A DNA stretch of 64,000 bases from Orientallactaga sibirica (taxonomy: Eukaryota > Chordata > Mammalia > Rodentia > Dipodidae), in NCBI GenBank assembly GCA_036365145.1, contig JAEOAD010001365.1, forward strand, positions 3,245,001 through 3,309,000, read 5' to 3'. Position 1 is the stretch's first letter. Each line of letters opens with the position of its first letter. The notes under the pieces were generated by a model. The model had not been told where the DNA came from. It worked only from the letters and a program-made list of their open reading frames with translations, and did not search any database. The position numbers and the translations under genes were made by a program. This document shows, piece after piece, positions 1 through 10,026 of this stretch.

Positions 1-142
1 TTTTTTTTTTGAGGTAGGGTTTCATTCTAGCCTAGGCTGACCTGAAATTAGTTTCAGGCTGGCTTCAAACTCACAGTGATCCTCCCACCACAGTCTCCTT
101 GAGTGCTGGGATTAAAGATGTTCGCCACCACACACACCCAGC
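1..142 (-). mobile_element. B1 SINE
   Basis: A 7SL-derived B1 copy in reverse orientation. It starts with the oligo-T (its A tail) at the window edge, passes through 'tgctgggattaaag' and ends at the B1 head near 'cacccagc'. The tail side may continue outside the window. Confidence 0.9.
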
Positions 143-149
143 TCCTCTC

Positions 150-343
150 TTTCTTTTTTTTAAAATAGACACTTATGTATGTATGTGTGTATAGGTGCAC
201 CAGGGTCTCTTGCATTGCAAAGGAATGTCAGATGCATGCACCAGTTTTTGCATCTGGCTTCATGCAGGTGTTAGGGAATTGAACCTGAGCCCACCAGGTT
301 TTGTAAGCAAGAGACTTTAACCACTGGACCATCTCCCCAGCCC
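150..343 (-). mobile_element. DIP SINE (B2 superfamily)
   Basis: A tRNA-headed SINE read backwards: AT-rich tail, central block with 'gcatctggctt', and the head ending in 'catctccccagccc'. It is diverged ('aggtgcaccagggtctcttgc'), so relatively old. DIP is the tRNA-derived SINE family described from Dipodidae; the family name is assigned from memory of its B2-like head. Confidence 0.8.
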
Positions 344-369
344 TCTCCCTTTTTTTGAGATAAATTATT

Positions 370-804
370 TTTTTAAAAAAATTATTTTTATTTATTTATT
401 TTCAAGGAGGGAGAAAAAGAGAGCAAGAGAGAGAGCAAATAGCTGGAATCGCAGGTGGGGGTCCCCTCCCCCATTTACTAGAGAATGCCAGGAGCTCCCT
501 CACCATGGCCATAGGCCTGGCTGTCACTGTATTGTTCTGCTCCAAAGTTGCCATGGCTACCAGGCCAAAGCATTCTCTACTCCAAGATGGCATCGCGTTG
601 TGCCTGGAGGACAAATGGCATTCAAAAGCAAACTTCTGTAATCAGACTTTGGTCACCATCATGCCTCTGAAACAGGTCTTAGAAGACCACCCACATCTTG
701 TCAAATGCAAGGGTGAATTCTTGGTCCTCATGGGTTTGAGCGTCCTGTAGATTTGAAGATTCTTGTAATCTTCATTTTCTTCCCTCCTCCTCTCTTTCTT
801 TGCA
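370..804. other. Low-copy stretch, no recognised gene
   Basis: The first 60 bases resemble a DIP tail (TTTATT followed by GA-rich DNA); the rest matches no repeat I know. A plus-strand ATG in good context at 505 opens 81 codons to 750, but the product resembles nothing I recognise. A pyrimidine tract ending in 'tttgcag' at 799-805 abuts the minisatellite and would pass as a splice acceptor. I treat the ORF as chance. Confidence 0.4.
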
Positions 805-3003
805 GAGCCACGCCCCCAGCCCCTCACTGGTGGATTCTAGACAAGTGCTCTACCGCTGAGCCACGCCCCCAGCCCCTCACTGGTGGATTCTAGACAAGTG
901 CTCTACCGCTGAGCCACGCCCCCAGCCCCTCACTGTGGATTCTAGACAAGGGCTCTACCACTGAGCCACGCCCCCAGACCCTCACTGTGGATTCTAGACA
1001 AGTGCTCTACCACTGAGCCACGCCCCCAGACCCTCACTGTGGATTCTAGACAAGTGCTCTACCACTGAGCCACGCCCCCAGCCCCTCACTGTGGATTCTA
1101 GACAAGGGCTCTACCACTGAGCCACGCCCCCAGACCCTCACTGTGGATTCTAGACAAGTGCTCTACCGCTGAGCCACGCCCCCAGCCCCTCACTGGTGGA
1201 TTCTAGACAAGTGCTCTACCGCTGAGCCACGCCCCCAGCCCCTCACTGGTGGATTCTAGACAAGTGCTCTACCGCTGAGCCACGCCCCCAGCCCCTCACT
1301 GGTGGATTCTAGACAAGTGCTCTACCGCTGAGCCACGCCCCAGCCCTCACTGGTGGATTCTAGACAAGTGCTCTACTGCTGAGCCACGCCCCCAGCCCCT
1401 CACTGGTGGATTCTAGACAAGTGCTCTACCGCTGAGCCACGCCCCCAGCCCCTCACTGGTGGATTCTAGACAAGTGCTCTACCGCTGAGCCACGCCCCCA
1501 GCCCCTCACTGTGGATTCTAGACAAGGGCTCTACCACTGAGCCACGCCCCCAGACCCTCACTGTGGATTCTAGACAAGTGCTCTACCGCTGAGGCACGCC
1601 CCCAGCCCCTCACTGTGGATTCTAGACAAGTGCTCTACCGCTGAGCCACACCCCCAGACCCTCACTGTGGATTCTAGACAAGTGCTCTACCACTGAGCCA
1701 CGTCCCCAGCCCCTCACTGTGGATTCTAGAAAAGTGCTCTACCGCTGACCATGCCCCCAGCCCCTCACTGTGGATTCTAGACAAGTGCTCTACCGCTGAG
1801 CCACGTCCCCAGCCCCTCACTGTGGATTCTGGACAAGTGCTCTACCGCTGAGCCACGCCCCCAGCCCCTCACTGTGGATTCTAGACAAGTGCTCTACCAC
1901 TGAGCCACGCCCCGAGACCCTCACTGTGGATTCTAGACAAGTGCTCTACCACTGAGCCACGCCCCCAGCCCCTCACTGTGGATTCTAGACAAGTGCTCTA
2001 CTGCTGAGCCACGCCCCCAGCCCCTCACTGTGGATTCTAGACAAGTGCTCTACCCCTGAGCCACGTCCCCAGCCCCTCACTGTGGATTCTAGACAAGTGC
2101 TCTACCACTGAGCCACACCCCCAGCCCCTCACTGTGGATTCTAGACAAGTGTTCTACCACTGAGCCACGCCCCCAGTCCCTCACTGTGGATTCTAGACAA
2201 GTGCTCTACTGCTGAGCCACGCCCCCAGCCCCTCACTGTGGATTCTAGACAAGTGCTCTACCCCTGAGCCACGTCCCCAGCCCCTCACTGTGGATTCTAG
2301 ACAAGTGCTCTACCACTGAGCCACACCCCAGCCCCTCACTGTGGATTCTAGACAAGTGTTCTACCACTGAGCCACGCCCCCAGTCCCTCACTGTGGATTC
2401 TAGACAAGTGCTCTACCACTGAGCCACACTCCCAGCCCCTCACTGTGGATGCTAGACAAGTGCTCTACCACTGAGCCACGCCCCCAACCCCTCACTGTGG
2501 ATTCTAGACAAGTGCTCTACCGCTGAGCCACGCCCCAGCCCCTCACTGTGGATTCTAGACAAGTGCTCTACCGCTGAGCCATGCCCCCAGCCCTCACTGT
2601 GGATTCTAGACAAGTGCTCTACCGCTGAGCCACGCCCCCAGCCCCTCACTGTGGATTCTAGACAAGTGTTCTACCACTGAGCCACGCCCCCAGTCCCTCA
2701 CTGTGGATTCTAGACAAGTGCTCTACCACTGAGCCACACTCCCAGCCCCTCACTGTGGATGCTAGACAAGTGCTCTACCACTGAGCCACGCCCCCAGCCC
2801 CTCACTGTGGATTCTAGACAAGTGCTCTACCGCTGAGCCACGCCCCCAGCCCCTCACTGTGGATTCTAGACAAGTGCTCTACCGCTGAGCCATGCCCCAG
2901 CCCCTCACTGTAGATTCTAGACAAGTGCTCTACCACTGAGCCACGCCCCCAGCCCCTCACTGTGGATTCTAGACAAGTGCTCTACCGCTGAGCCACGCCC
3001 CCA
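805..3003 (-). repeat. Minisatellite of 52-53 bp units derived from an ID SINE head
   Basis: About 42 head-to-tail units fill 2.2 kb. Spacing is 52 bp in 'ctgtgg' units and 53 bp in 'ctggtgg' units. Read on the minus strand each unit carries 'gtggctcagtggtagagc' preceded by 'ggggctggggg' and followed by 'acttgtctag', which is the 5' part of the tRNA-Ala-derived ID SINE and includes the Pol III A box (TGGCTCAGYGG). The B-box half is absent and is replaced by 'aatccacagtgag'. Units differ by point changes (ccactg/ccgctg, gccacg/gccaca, ctct/gttct). Multi-unit blocks are repeated. Flanking DNA at 3004 onwards is unrelated. A minus-strand ORF at 2452-2649 is only the repeat translated. Confidence 0.93.
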
Positions 3004-3230
3004 TTCCCTGACAATCTCCCTCATAAACAACTGCTCTTGCAATCTGGGACTGTAAGCTCCATTGATGATGCTGTGACCTCACTGGCTGCTGCTTCTTAAC
3101 TGTCTCTCCTCATCTGTCTCATCTTTTTATCCTGTGTTGACTTCCATGTGTTCTTATGACACCCAGGATCCATCTGTAGTCATCTTCTGAACACTCCTTC
3201 AGGCTGTGGCTGATCTCATTCAACCCCTTG
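3004..3230. other. Low-copy flank of the minisatellite
   Basis: No repeat family or ORF recognised. The junction with the array is abrupt at 'cgcccccattccc'. Confidence 0.5.
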
Positions 3231-3234
3231 ACTT

Positions 3235-3340
3235 AAAATTGCTATGTAACCCAGGCTGCCTTAACTTTTCGATCTTCCTGCCTCAGTTTCCTGAGTGCTA
3301 GGATTACAGGTTTGTACCGCCATGCCTCCCTGGACCCGTG
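3235..3340 (-). mobile_element. Old B1-like fragment
   Basis: Contains 'gagtgctaggattacagg' and a decayed B1 body without a clear tail. Highly diverged, so an old copy. Confidence 0.6.
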
Positions 3341-3359
3341 GCCTTAAATACTACCTATA

Positions 3360-3482
3360 GATAGGCTTGGTGTTGCATGTCTGTAATCTCAGCATTGAGG
3401 TGGCTGATGCAGGAGGATTGCTGTCAGTTTGAGGGCACACAAGTTGCAAAATAGCAAGACTCTGTCTAAAAAAACAACAAAT
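3360..3482 (+). mobile_element. Old B1-like copy
   Basis: Begins 'aggcttggtgttgcatgtctg', continues through a B1-like body and ends in 'gactctgtctaaaaaaacaac'. Divergence is much greater than in the young B1 at 3558. Confidence 0.65.
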
Positions 3483-3541
3483 ATAAATAAATACCAGTTA
3501 TATAAGCTTCACATTTTTAATTAGCTTTGCTTTAAACTTTT

Positions 3542-3905
3542 AAAAATATTTTTATTAGCCGGGCGTGGTGGCGCACGCCTTTAATCCCAGCACTTGGGAG
3601 GCAGAGGTAGGAGGATTGCAGAGAGTTCGAGGCCACCCTGAGACTACATAGTTAGTTCCAGGTCAGCCTGGACCAGAGTGAAACCCTACCTCGAAAAACG
3701 AAAAAAAAAAAAATATTTTTATTTATTTGCAAGGAGAGAGAGAGAGATAGGGAGACTGGGCATGCCAGGGCTTCCAGCCACTGCAAATGAACTCCAGATG
3801 CATGTGCCCCTTTGTGCATCTGGCTTACATGGGAATTGAACCTGAGTCCTTAGGCTTTGCAGGCAAGTGCATTAACTGCTAAGTCATGTCTCCAGCCCTT
3901 TTGTC
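3542..3905 (-). mobile_element. DIP SINE interrupted by a B1
   Basis: The DIP head ends 'catgtctccagccc' at 3898. Its AT tail at 3542 is split from the body by the B1 at 3558-3713. The whole is bracketed by 'ttaaactttt' at 3532-3541 and 3906-3915, its TSD. Confidence 0.85.
3558..3713 (+). mobile_element. Full-length B1 SINE nested in a DIP
   Basis: Complete B1 from 'gccgggcgtggtggcgcac' to the 'cctcgaaaaacg' A-rich end. It is flanked by the 14-bp duplication 'aaaatatttttatt' at 3543-3556 and 3710-3723, showing it jumped into the tail of an existing DIP. The near-consensus body implies a young copy. Confidence 0.93.
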
Positions 3906-3915
3906 TTAAACTTTT

Positions 3916-4075
3916 TTTTTTTTTTTTGGTTTTTTCGAGATAGGGTCTTGATCTATCCCAGTCTGACCTGGAATTCACTATGTAGTCTCAGAGTGGCCTT
4001 GAACTCACAATGATCCTCCTCTACCTCTGCCTCCCGAGTGCTGGGATTAAAGGTATGTGCCACCATGCCTGGCTG
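3916..4075 (-). mobile_element. B1 SINE
   Basis: Reverse-orientation B1 with a long oligo-T. It is flanked by 'ttaaactttt' at 3906-3915 and 4078-4087, reusing the target of the neighbouring DIP. Confidence 0.9.
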
Positions 4076-4079
4076 TTTT

Positions 4080-4226
4080 AAACTTTTATCGACAACTTCT
4101 CTCTCTCCATATATATATATATCATATATATATCATAATCCCCTCCCACCACTCTCCTTTGTCTCCCCTGCCTTATGTCCCCTCCACTGAATCCCTTTAT
4201 TACCATCATCATTATTATTATTACTA
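4080..4226 (-). mobile_element. Lx-like L1 3' UTR fragment
   Basis: Reverse complement of an L1 3' end: 'cttttatcgacaacttc', a TATA-rich stretch, then 'cccctcccaccactctcc'. The same unit recurs at 17085, 30603 and 58833, and in the sense direction near 12620. Confidence 0.55.
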
Positions 4227-4365
4227 TTTTTTTTGAGGTAGGGTCTCACTCTAGCCCAGGCTAACCTGGAACTCTGTAATCCCAAACTGGCCTCAAATTC
4301 ATAGCCATCCTCCTCCCTCTGCCTCCCTAGTGCTGGGATGAAAGGCGTGCACCACCACGCTCAGC
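4227..4365 (-). mobile_element. B1 SINE
   Basis: Reverse B1 with 'gaggtagggtctcactctag'. It sits within ATT-repeat DNA that recurs on both sides (likely TSD 'cattattattatta'). Confidence 0.88.
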
Positions 4366-4414
4366 ACACTAGCATTATTATTATTATTTTTTTTTGAGGC
4401 AAGCCCAACAGACT

Positions 4415-4655
4415 AGCCTTTTTTTCATGCGAGAGAGTGAGAGCGAAAGCGAGCCAGCGTGAGAGAGAATTGGCACGCCAGGGCCTCCAACCACTGTAAT
4501 CAAACTCCAGATGCATGTGCCACCTTATGCACATGTGGGACCTGGTGGGCTTGTGTCACTGTGAGCATCTGGCTTACATGGGATCTGGATAGTCAAACAA
4601 GGGTCCTTAGGCTTCATAGGCAAGCGCCTTAACCCCTAAGCCTTCTCTCCAGTCC
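4415..4655 (-). mobile_element. Long-type DIP SINE
   Basis: Carries the extra block of about 45 bp between the two 'atctgg/gcatctgg' motifs ('cacatgtgggacctggtgggcttgtgtcactgtgag' region), which defines the long subtype seen also near 6500, 14166, 24535, 32000, 33400, 56423 and 59900. Confidence 0.8.
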
Positions 4656-4664
4656 ATTAGCATC

Positions 4665-5160
4665 AGTTTTGATTGACAAACACTAAGTATGCATTTATGG
4701 GTTACCATATGATGTATGTGTACAACCTGGGATGATTGAATCAAGCTAATTAACGTCTCATTGCCTTGCTTACCCATCATTTATTGTGGTGAGACATTTG
4801 AGCACGACACTCTTGGCTGTTCTGAAGTATGCCTCTCATTATTATTGACCGTGGCTGCCCTGCTGTGCCATAGATCTCAAAGCCTATTGCCTTGGTCTAT
4901 CTGACATGTTTTTCTTTTGCTTTTATTGAGTTAAAATTCACATAACATAAAATTAACCATTCATCATTTTAAATGTACAATTCAGTGGCATTTAGTATAT
5001 TTACCGTGATGCCCTACCTCTCCTTACTTCTAAGACACATTCTTCACCCCAAAGGAAGCCCCGTTCTCACTGAATAACTGCTTCTGCTCCCTCTTCCCTC
5101 AAGTCCTTGACCTCCACCAGCCTGTTTTCTTTCTGTATAAGTGAACACGCTTTTTCTGGG
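4665..5160 (+). mobile_element. Ancient mammalian L1 (L1M-type) 3' UTR
   Basis: Two well-known stretches are legible: 'gaatcaagctaattaacg' followed by a 'tgtggtgagacattt' region, and 'aaaattcacataacataaa' leading to 'gtacaattcagtggcattta' and 'cttcaccccaaaggaagccc'. These are typical of old L1M 3' ends shared across mammals. Diverged, no ORF. Confidence 0.65.
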
Positions 5161-5199
5161 GGGGTCAACTAGGGTGATTCTCAGTTGTCCTAACTGTGT

Positions 5200-5466
5200 T
5201 TGGGACCTCTGAATTTCTTGTGTATGTTGTATGTGCACATGCATGTGCTCAGATGTGCATATCCTGTGCACATGTATGTGAAGGTCAGAGGAGGACATTG
5301 GGTGTCCTCCCATCACTCTTTTGCTTTATTTCCTGGAGACAGGATTTGTCCCTGAACCTGGAGCTCCCCACCTTTTTTAAATTTTGGCTGATCAACAAGT
5401 TCCCAGAGATCCTTTGGTCTCTGCCCCTTCACTGTTGGGGTCACAGGCATGCATTGCTACACAGGG
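5200..5466 (-). mobile_element. B4 SINE fragment
   Basis: Reverse B4 layout: 'atgtgcacatgcatgtg' rich 3' end, 'gtcagaggaggacattggg', 'cctgaacctggagctc', and a B1-like part 'tcacaggcatgcattgc'. Confidence 0.6.
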
Positions 5467-5478
5467 CTTAAATTTCTT

Positions 5479-5758
5479 TCTTTCTTTCTTTTTTTTTTTT
5501 TAAATATTTTATTATTTATTTATTTATTTGAGAGAGAGAGATACAGAAATAGGCAGGTAGAGAGAGAGAGAGAGAGAGAGAGCAAGAGAGAGAGAGAGAG
5601 AATGGGTGCGCCAGGGCCTCCAGCCACTGCAAACGAACTCCAGAGGCATGCGCCCCCTTGTGCATCTGGCTTACGTGGGTCCTGGAGAATCGAGCCTCAA
5701 ACCGGGGTCCTTAGGCTTCATAGGCAAGCGTTTAACCACTAAGCCATCTCTCCAGCCC
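5479..5758 (-). mobile_element. DIP SINE, full length
   Basis: Tail (TTTA)n, GA-rich block, complete head to 'catctctccagccc'. The TSD 'cttaaatttctt' is present at 5467-5478 and again from 5759. Confidence 0.92.
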
Positions 5759-5769
5759 CTTAAATTTCT

Positions 5770-6204
5770 TTTTTAATTTTTTTTTAGAGAGAGCAAGACA
5801 CACTCGCGGTTATAGCCATTTTGATTCTCTGTCTCCATCACTGCTCTTCGTTTTCTTTTTCTCCCGGGTTTCATACACGGAAGCAAGAAGGCTTTGGCGA
5901 TGGTGAAAAGGATGGAGGGATGAGAGTAGCAGCCTGTTTGGCAGATCTTGTTGGGAGCTTGGAGACTTTGCTGCAGCTCATCTAAGGAAGGGAAATCTAG
6001 TTCTCTCAGTGAGGAGGCTGAGGCTTGGGTGCCAGAACTGGGAATGGGCATGAAGTGACAGTCATGGGAGGTATTCTTTACTCCCACAGTCCAGCAGCAG
6101 AAAGTATCTTCTTCCTTCTCCTCCTTTTCCTTCTTCTCTTCTTTTCCTCCTCCTCTGCCTCTTCCATCTTTCTCCTCCTTCCTCCTTTCCCCATCCTTTT
6201 CTCC

Positions 6205-6205
<1 letters not shown>
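5770..6205. other. Low-copy DNA with pyrimidine-rich end
   Basis: No repeat family recognised at 5790-6090. From 6100 the sequence becomes CTT/CTC-rich and merges into the oligo-T of the next B1. The ORFs here are short and overlap on both strands, as expected by chance. Confidence 0.4.
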
Positions 6206-6238
<33 letters not shown>

Positions 6239-6380
6239 TTTTCTGAGGTAGGGCCTCACTCTAGCCCAGGCTGACCTGAAATTCACTCTGTAGTCTCAGG
6301 GTGGCTTTAAACTCATAGCGATCCTCCTACCTCTGCCTCCCGAGTGCTGGGATTAAAGACGTGCGCCACCACGCCCGGCT
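6206..6380 (-). mobile_element. B1 SINE with 30-base oligo-T
   Basis: Complete reverse B1 ending in 'ccaccacgcccggct'. The uninterrupted T run suggests a young insertion. Confidence 0.92.
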
Positions 6381-6381
6381 C

Positions 6382-6634
6382 CTTTTTTTTTTTTAATTTG
6401 AGAGAGACACAGAGAGAGAGACAGAGGGAGAGGAAGAGGCAGAGGGAGAATGGGAGCACCAGGGCCTTTTCAGCCACTGTGAATGAACTCCAGACACGTG
6501 GCCCCCTTGTGTGCATGTTTGACATTGTGTGCTTGAGTCACTTTTGCATCTGGCTACCCGTGGGACCTGGAGATTTGAACAAGCGTTAGGCTTTGCAGGC
6601 AGGCGCCTTGACCGCTAAGCCATCTCTCCAGCCC
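6382..6634 (-). mobile_element. Long-type DIP SINE
   Basis: GA-rich block then 'gacacgtggcccccttgtgtg'. The minus strand therefore reads CACACAAGGGGGCCACG in the extra module. Head ends 'catctctccagccc'. Confidence 0.88.
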
Positions 6635-6761
6635 TCTTTTTTTTTTTTTTTTTTGAGGTAGGATCTCACTCTAGCCTAGACTAATCTGAAACTCACTCTG
6701 TAGTCCCAGGCTGGTCTTGAACTCACAGCGATCCTCCTACCTCTGCCTCCCAAGTGCTGGG
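6635..6761 (-). mobile_element. B1 SINE, 5'-truncated
   Basis: Runs from an oligo-T through 'cctctgcctcccaagtgctggg' and stops before the head. Confidence 0.88.
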
Positions 6762-7049
6762 AAAGTTTCTTCTTCTGAGGACCTTGAAACAGCTCCTCTC
6801 CCCACACAAGTCCAAGTTGGTGTCACTGCCTACTTTTGGTACCTCCAGTGGTGGTCTCCATTCTGTTGGTTTAAAATATATTACTGATAAATATAGATTA
6901 GAAACAAGCTGGATTTGTCTTTTGGATTCTCAAGTCAAATATTCACCTTCTTGTTCTTTTTTTTCCTCACTGTGTAGCTCTGGCTGGCCATGAGCCTCAT
7001 ACAACCTCCAAGTTGAGCTTTCAGGCGCTGCTCATGTCTTTTTAAACAT

Positions 7050-7241
7050 AATTTAAAATATTAAAAAAATATTTCTGTATTTGCAAGGGGAGAGAGAGAG
7101 GGCAAGAGAGAAAGTTAGAAAGAACTCTGGATTCATGTGATACTTTGTACATCTGGCTTTACGTGGGCACTGGGGAATTAAATCCAGGCTGTCAGGTTTT
7201 GCAAGCAAGCATCTTTAACTGCTGAGTCATCTCCCCAGTCG
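7050..7241 (-). mobile_element. DIP SINE, older subtype
   Basis: The head side reads 'ctgtcaggttttgcaagcaagc...' and 'gagtcatctccccagtc', diverged from the common type. Lacks the 'caggcctccagcc' part. Confidence 0.75.
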
Positions 7242-7499
7242 CCCTCCACCCCCAAGCTCATGATTTTGTTTAGGTTTTTCTTCATATGGTTTTTGCAGCC
7301 CTTGTGCGCCAGCACCTGCAGAACAGCAGGAAGGAGGTTCGGCCTCGCACTTGTGGTGGCACATTTCTGGGATCCACCTGGTGCAAAGAAGTGTTAACAA
7401 CTGAAGGTCGATTCCATTGTCCATAGGACTTGGACAGTGAAAGTGTGGCGCTACGGGATCGTTTCATATGTGAGAAGTAGGAAATAAACTCTATGCATA

Positions 7500-7782
7500 T
7501 AATATTTTTGGTTGTGTGTGTGTGCATGCATGTGCATGGGTGTGCGAATGCCATGGTGCCCATGTGGCAGAGTACCACCTTAGTGTATTCGTCCTCTCCC
7601 CCCACCTTGTTTGACACAGGGTCTCTCTTGCTGTCACTGTAAATGCCAGGCTAGATGGCTTTGGAGCTTGGAAATTTTCCTCACTGCTCCCGTGGCCACA
7701 GGCACGTGGGATCTGGGGATCTGAACTCTGGAGGTCAGGCTTGTGCAGCGCCTGCTCAAACCCTGAGCAATTTCCCCAGCTC
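7500..7782 (-). mobile_element. B4 SINE
   Basis: TG-rich 3' end, 'tttgacacagggtctctct', then a head-like 'gagcaatttccccagctcc'. Matches the reverse B4 plan (B1-like plus tRNA-like halves), strongly diverged. Confidence 0.55.
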
Positions 7783-7907
7783 CCATATTTCCTTTTTTAA
7801 ATATAAAAATTTCTTACAATTGTTTTTTCTACATGCACCTCTTTTGAATTATTTTCATTGCTTCTTCATCAGATAAACTGGGCTTCCTTGAAACAGAAGA
7901 CTTGGGA

Positions 7908-8050
7908 GATGGGTATGGTGGTGAAGGCCCATAATCCCCACGCTGTGGAGGTGAGGCAGGAGGATTGGGAGTTTGAGTCCAGCCTGGACTGCCTAGGGTG
8001 TTCAAGACCAGCCTGGGTCATATTGTGGAACCCTGTCTTGAGGAAAGAAA
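7908..8050 (+). mobile_element. Old B1-like copy
   Basis: 'gggtatggtggtgaaggccc' through 'gaccagcctgggtcatattg' to 'ccctgtcttgaggaaag'. Confidence 0.65.
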
Positions 8051-8059
8051 ACAAAACCT

Positions 8060-8153
8060 GGAGCAGGGTGTGGTGGCTCATGCTATATTCTCAGCACTCA
8101 GGAGGATCAACTTGAGGTCAGCCTGGGCTAGAGTGAGACCCTTCCTCAAAAAA
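8060..8153 (+). mobile_element. B1 SINE, internally deleted
   Basis: 'gagcagggtgtggtggctca' joined to 'aggtcagcctgggctagag'. The central part is missing. Confidence 0.7.
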
Positions 8154-8248
8154 GACTGGAGAGAATAGATTTATGTTGCAAACCCAATGAGGGTGGAAAG
8201 ATTCAATGTACAGCACTGTAACTATTTAAAAAAGAATAGAAACATTTT

Positions 8249-8484
8249 TAATATTTTATTTTTATTTGACAGAGAAAGAGGGGGGAGAGAGGGAGGGAGA
8301 GGGAGAGAGAGAAGGAGAGAGAGAGAGAGAGAGAGAATGGGTGAGCCAGGGCCTCCAGCCACTGCAAATGAACTCCAGGTGCACCCCCTTGTGCATCTGG
8401 CTAACATGGGTCCTGAGGAATCAAACCTGGGTCCTTTGGCTTTTCAGGCAAATGCCCCATCTGCAAAGCCATCCCTCTAGCCCG
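8249..8484 (-). mobile_element. DIP SINE with perfect TSD
   Basis: Full-length reverse copy with the 16-bp duplication 'agaatagaaacatttt' at 8233-8248 and 8485-8500. Confidence 0.94.
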
Positions 8485-8540
8485 AGAATAGAAACATTTT
8501 AAAACTGAAGAGTTAGAAATGGTATAAATCAATGGGATGG

Positions 8541-8680
8541 ATTTTTTTTTTTTTCGAGGTAGGGTTTCACTCTAGGCCAGGCTGACCTGGAATTTACTAT
8601 GTAGTCTCAAACTCACAGCGATCCTCCTACCTCTGCCTCCGGAGTGCTGGGATCAAAGGTGTGCATCACCACGCCTGGCT
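8541..8680 (-). mobile_element. B1 SINE
   Basis: Reverse copy with short internal deletion after 'gtagtctc'. Head ends 'caccacgcctggct'. Confidence 0.9.
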
Positions 8681-8689
8681 CGGAATTGA

Positions 8690-9500
8690 TTTTTTTTTCC
8701 CCAAACCTATGGTAGATTTTATTTAAAACTGAATATTTAACAGTTTATTGGGTGTGCCTCAAGGCTTGAAATGACACGTCTATGAACTCAGGCTTTGCTT
8801 TTTTGACACTTTGGATCCTTTTCTTTCTTTGCTATTTTTTAACTTACTGCAACAGATGAGGGCCTCTTAGACCATCTGTTAACCTTTCTTTTTCCTTTTT
8901 TTTTTTTGTAACCATATAGAGTTGCTTAAGGCAAGAAGACCCACAGCCAGGAAGACTAAGACGAAAAGCAAGGAGGTGTGCGCGGGTGCGGATCATTGGC
9001 TTTGACATTTCAAGGCTTGAGCCTATTAATTTTTTATGTCCTGCTACTTGTATATCGTTAATAAAAATCTGATGAAAAACTTTTTAGGATGTATTTGTTG
9101 CCTTGCCTTTGATCTTAATGTTTGCAAACTAATACATTAATACATGTGAAGCCTTAAGGAGTTTTTCTAAGAGAATATTTCCATACATTATATTTTCATT
9201 TCCATTTTAGGTAGCTGAGCCTCTGTGGGGTTGTTGATGGAAGTGGTGTTAGAATTTTGGTGGGAAATGTGTCTTTTTGCCTGCTGTTAATGTTACTTCC
9301 CAGGCACAGGAAACTTTGCTACTGATATTTTACCTAAATGCACTTCTGTAAAAACCCTTCGCTTCTAAGATATTTTATTCCAAAATCTTTCATTTGAAAA
9401 AGGTATGTGAAACTCCATTCAACTATTTGCAGGAAGGAAGCCAGTCCCAAATCATTGGATTACAAGGCTTGCTGTACAGTTATGAAAATGTCTCTCGAGA
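8690..9500. other. SINE-poor low-copy segment
   Basis: No repeats recognised over about 800 bp, unusual for this window. Holds a candidate terminal exon (8920-9065) with a pyrimidine-rich acceptor and an AATAAA. See findings. Confidence 0.5.
8920..9065 (+). other. Candidate 3'-terminal exon (unproven)
   Basis: A pyrimidine tract at 8883-8907 precedes an AG at 8918-8919 (or 8920-8921). From 8922 one frame is open for 27 codons, rich in Lys/Arg, and stops at TGA 9003-9005. AATAAA follows at 9060-9065. No poly(A) follows, so it is not a processed copy. I do not recognise the peptide; the match to exon grammar could be chance. Confidence 0.25.
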
Positions 9501-9598
9501 GCTCAGTGCGAGGTACACGCCTCTAATCCCAACTTGGGAGGAGGGAGGGTCACGAGTTTGAGTTACAGAGACGCTGTCTCAAACAACGAAAGCGTCAT
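9498..9598 (+). mobile_element. Old B1-like fragment
   Basis: 'ggtacacgcctctaatccc' to 'gagacgctgtctcaaacaac'. Confidence 0.6.
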
Positions 9599-9882
9599 TT
9601 CTATTAGTCTATAGAGGTGGCTGAATGCCATTAGCTTTGCTTCCTTTTAGATGTCTGTTCCCTAGTTGTGGCATCTGTAACTGAGTTGTGAGAAACTCAA
9701 AAGTCAAGCCAACGGAAGCATGTCATTGTTAAATATATGATATATGTGCTCTCAAACACAAGACGTTAGTCATGGCTTAGCGACATGTTCACAAAGGCTT
9801 CTTCTAGACAGCATTTGAAATTTGGGAGCCCAATGAATAATTTGGCAATATTTGAAAACTTTGCTTCATAAAAGATATGCAA

Positions 9883-10026
9883 GCCCGGCGTGGTGGCGCA
9901 CGCCTTTAATCCCAGCACTCGGAAGGCAGAGGTAGGAGGATCACCATGAGTTCGAGGCCACCCTGAGACTACATATGAATTCCAGGTCAGCCTGCACTAG
10001 AGTGAAACCCTACCTTGAAAAAAAAG
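9883..10026 (+). mobile_element. B1 SINE
   Basis: Near-complete plus-strand B1 from 'cccggcgtggtggcgcac' to 'ccctaccttgaaaaaaaa'. Confidence 0.93.

Noticed and set aside
505..750. 81-codon ORF with a good start context
   Set aside because: No recognisable protein family, flanked directly by SINEs and the minisatellite; length is within chance expectation.
2452..2649. 65-codon repeat protein on the minus strand
   Set aside because: It is the minisatellite unit translated, bounded by chance stops.
805..3003. CRISPR-like array
   Set aside because: The repeats are contiguous 52-53 bp units with no unique spacers, in a eukaryotic genome; it is a minisatellite.
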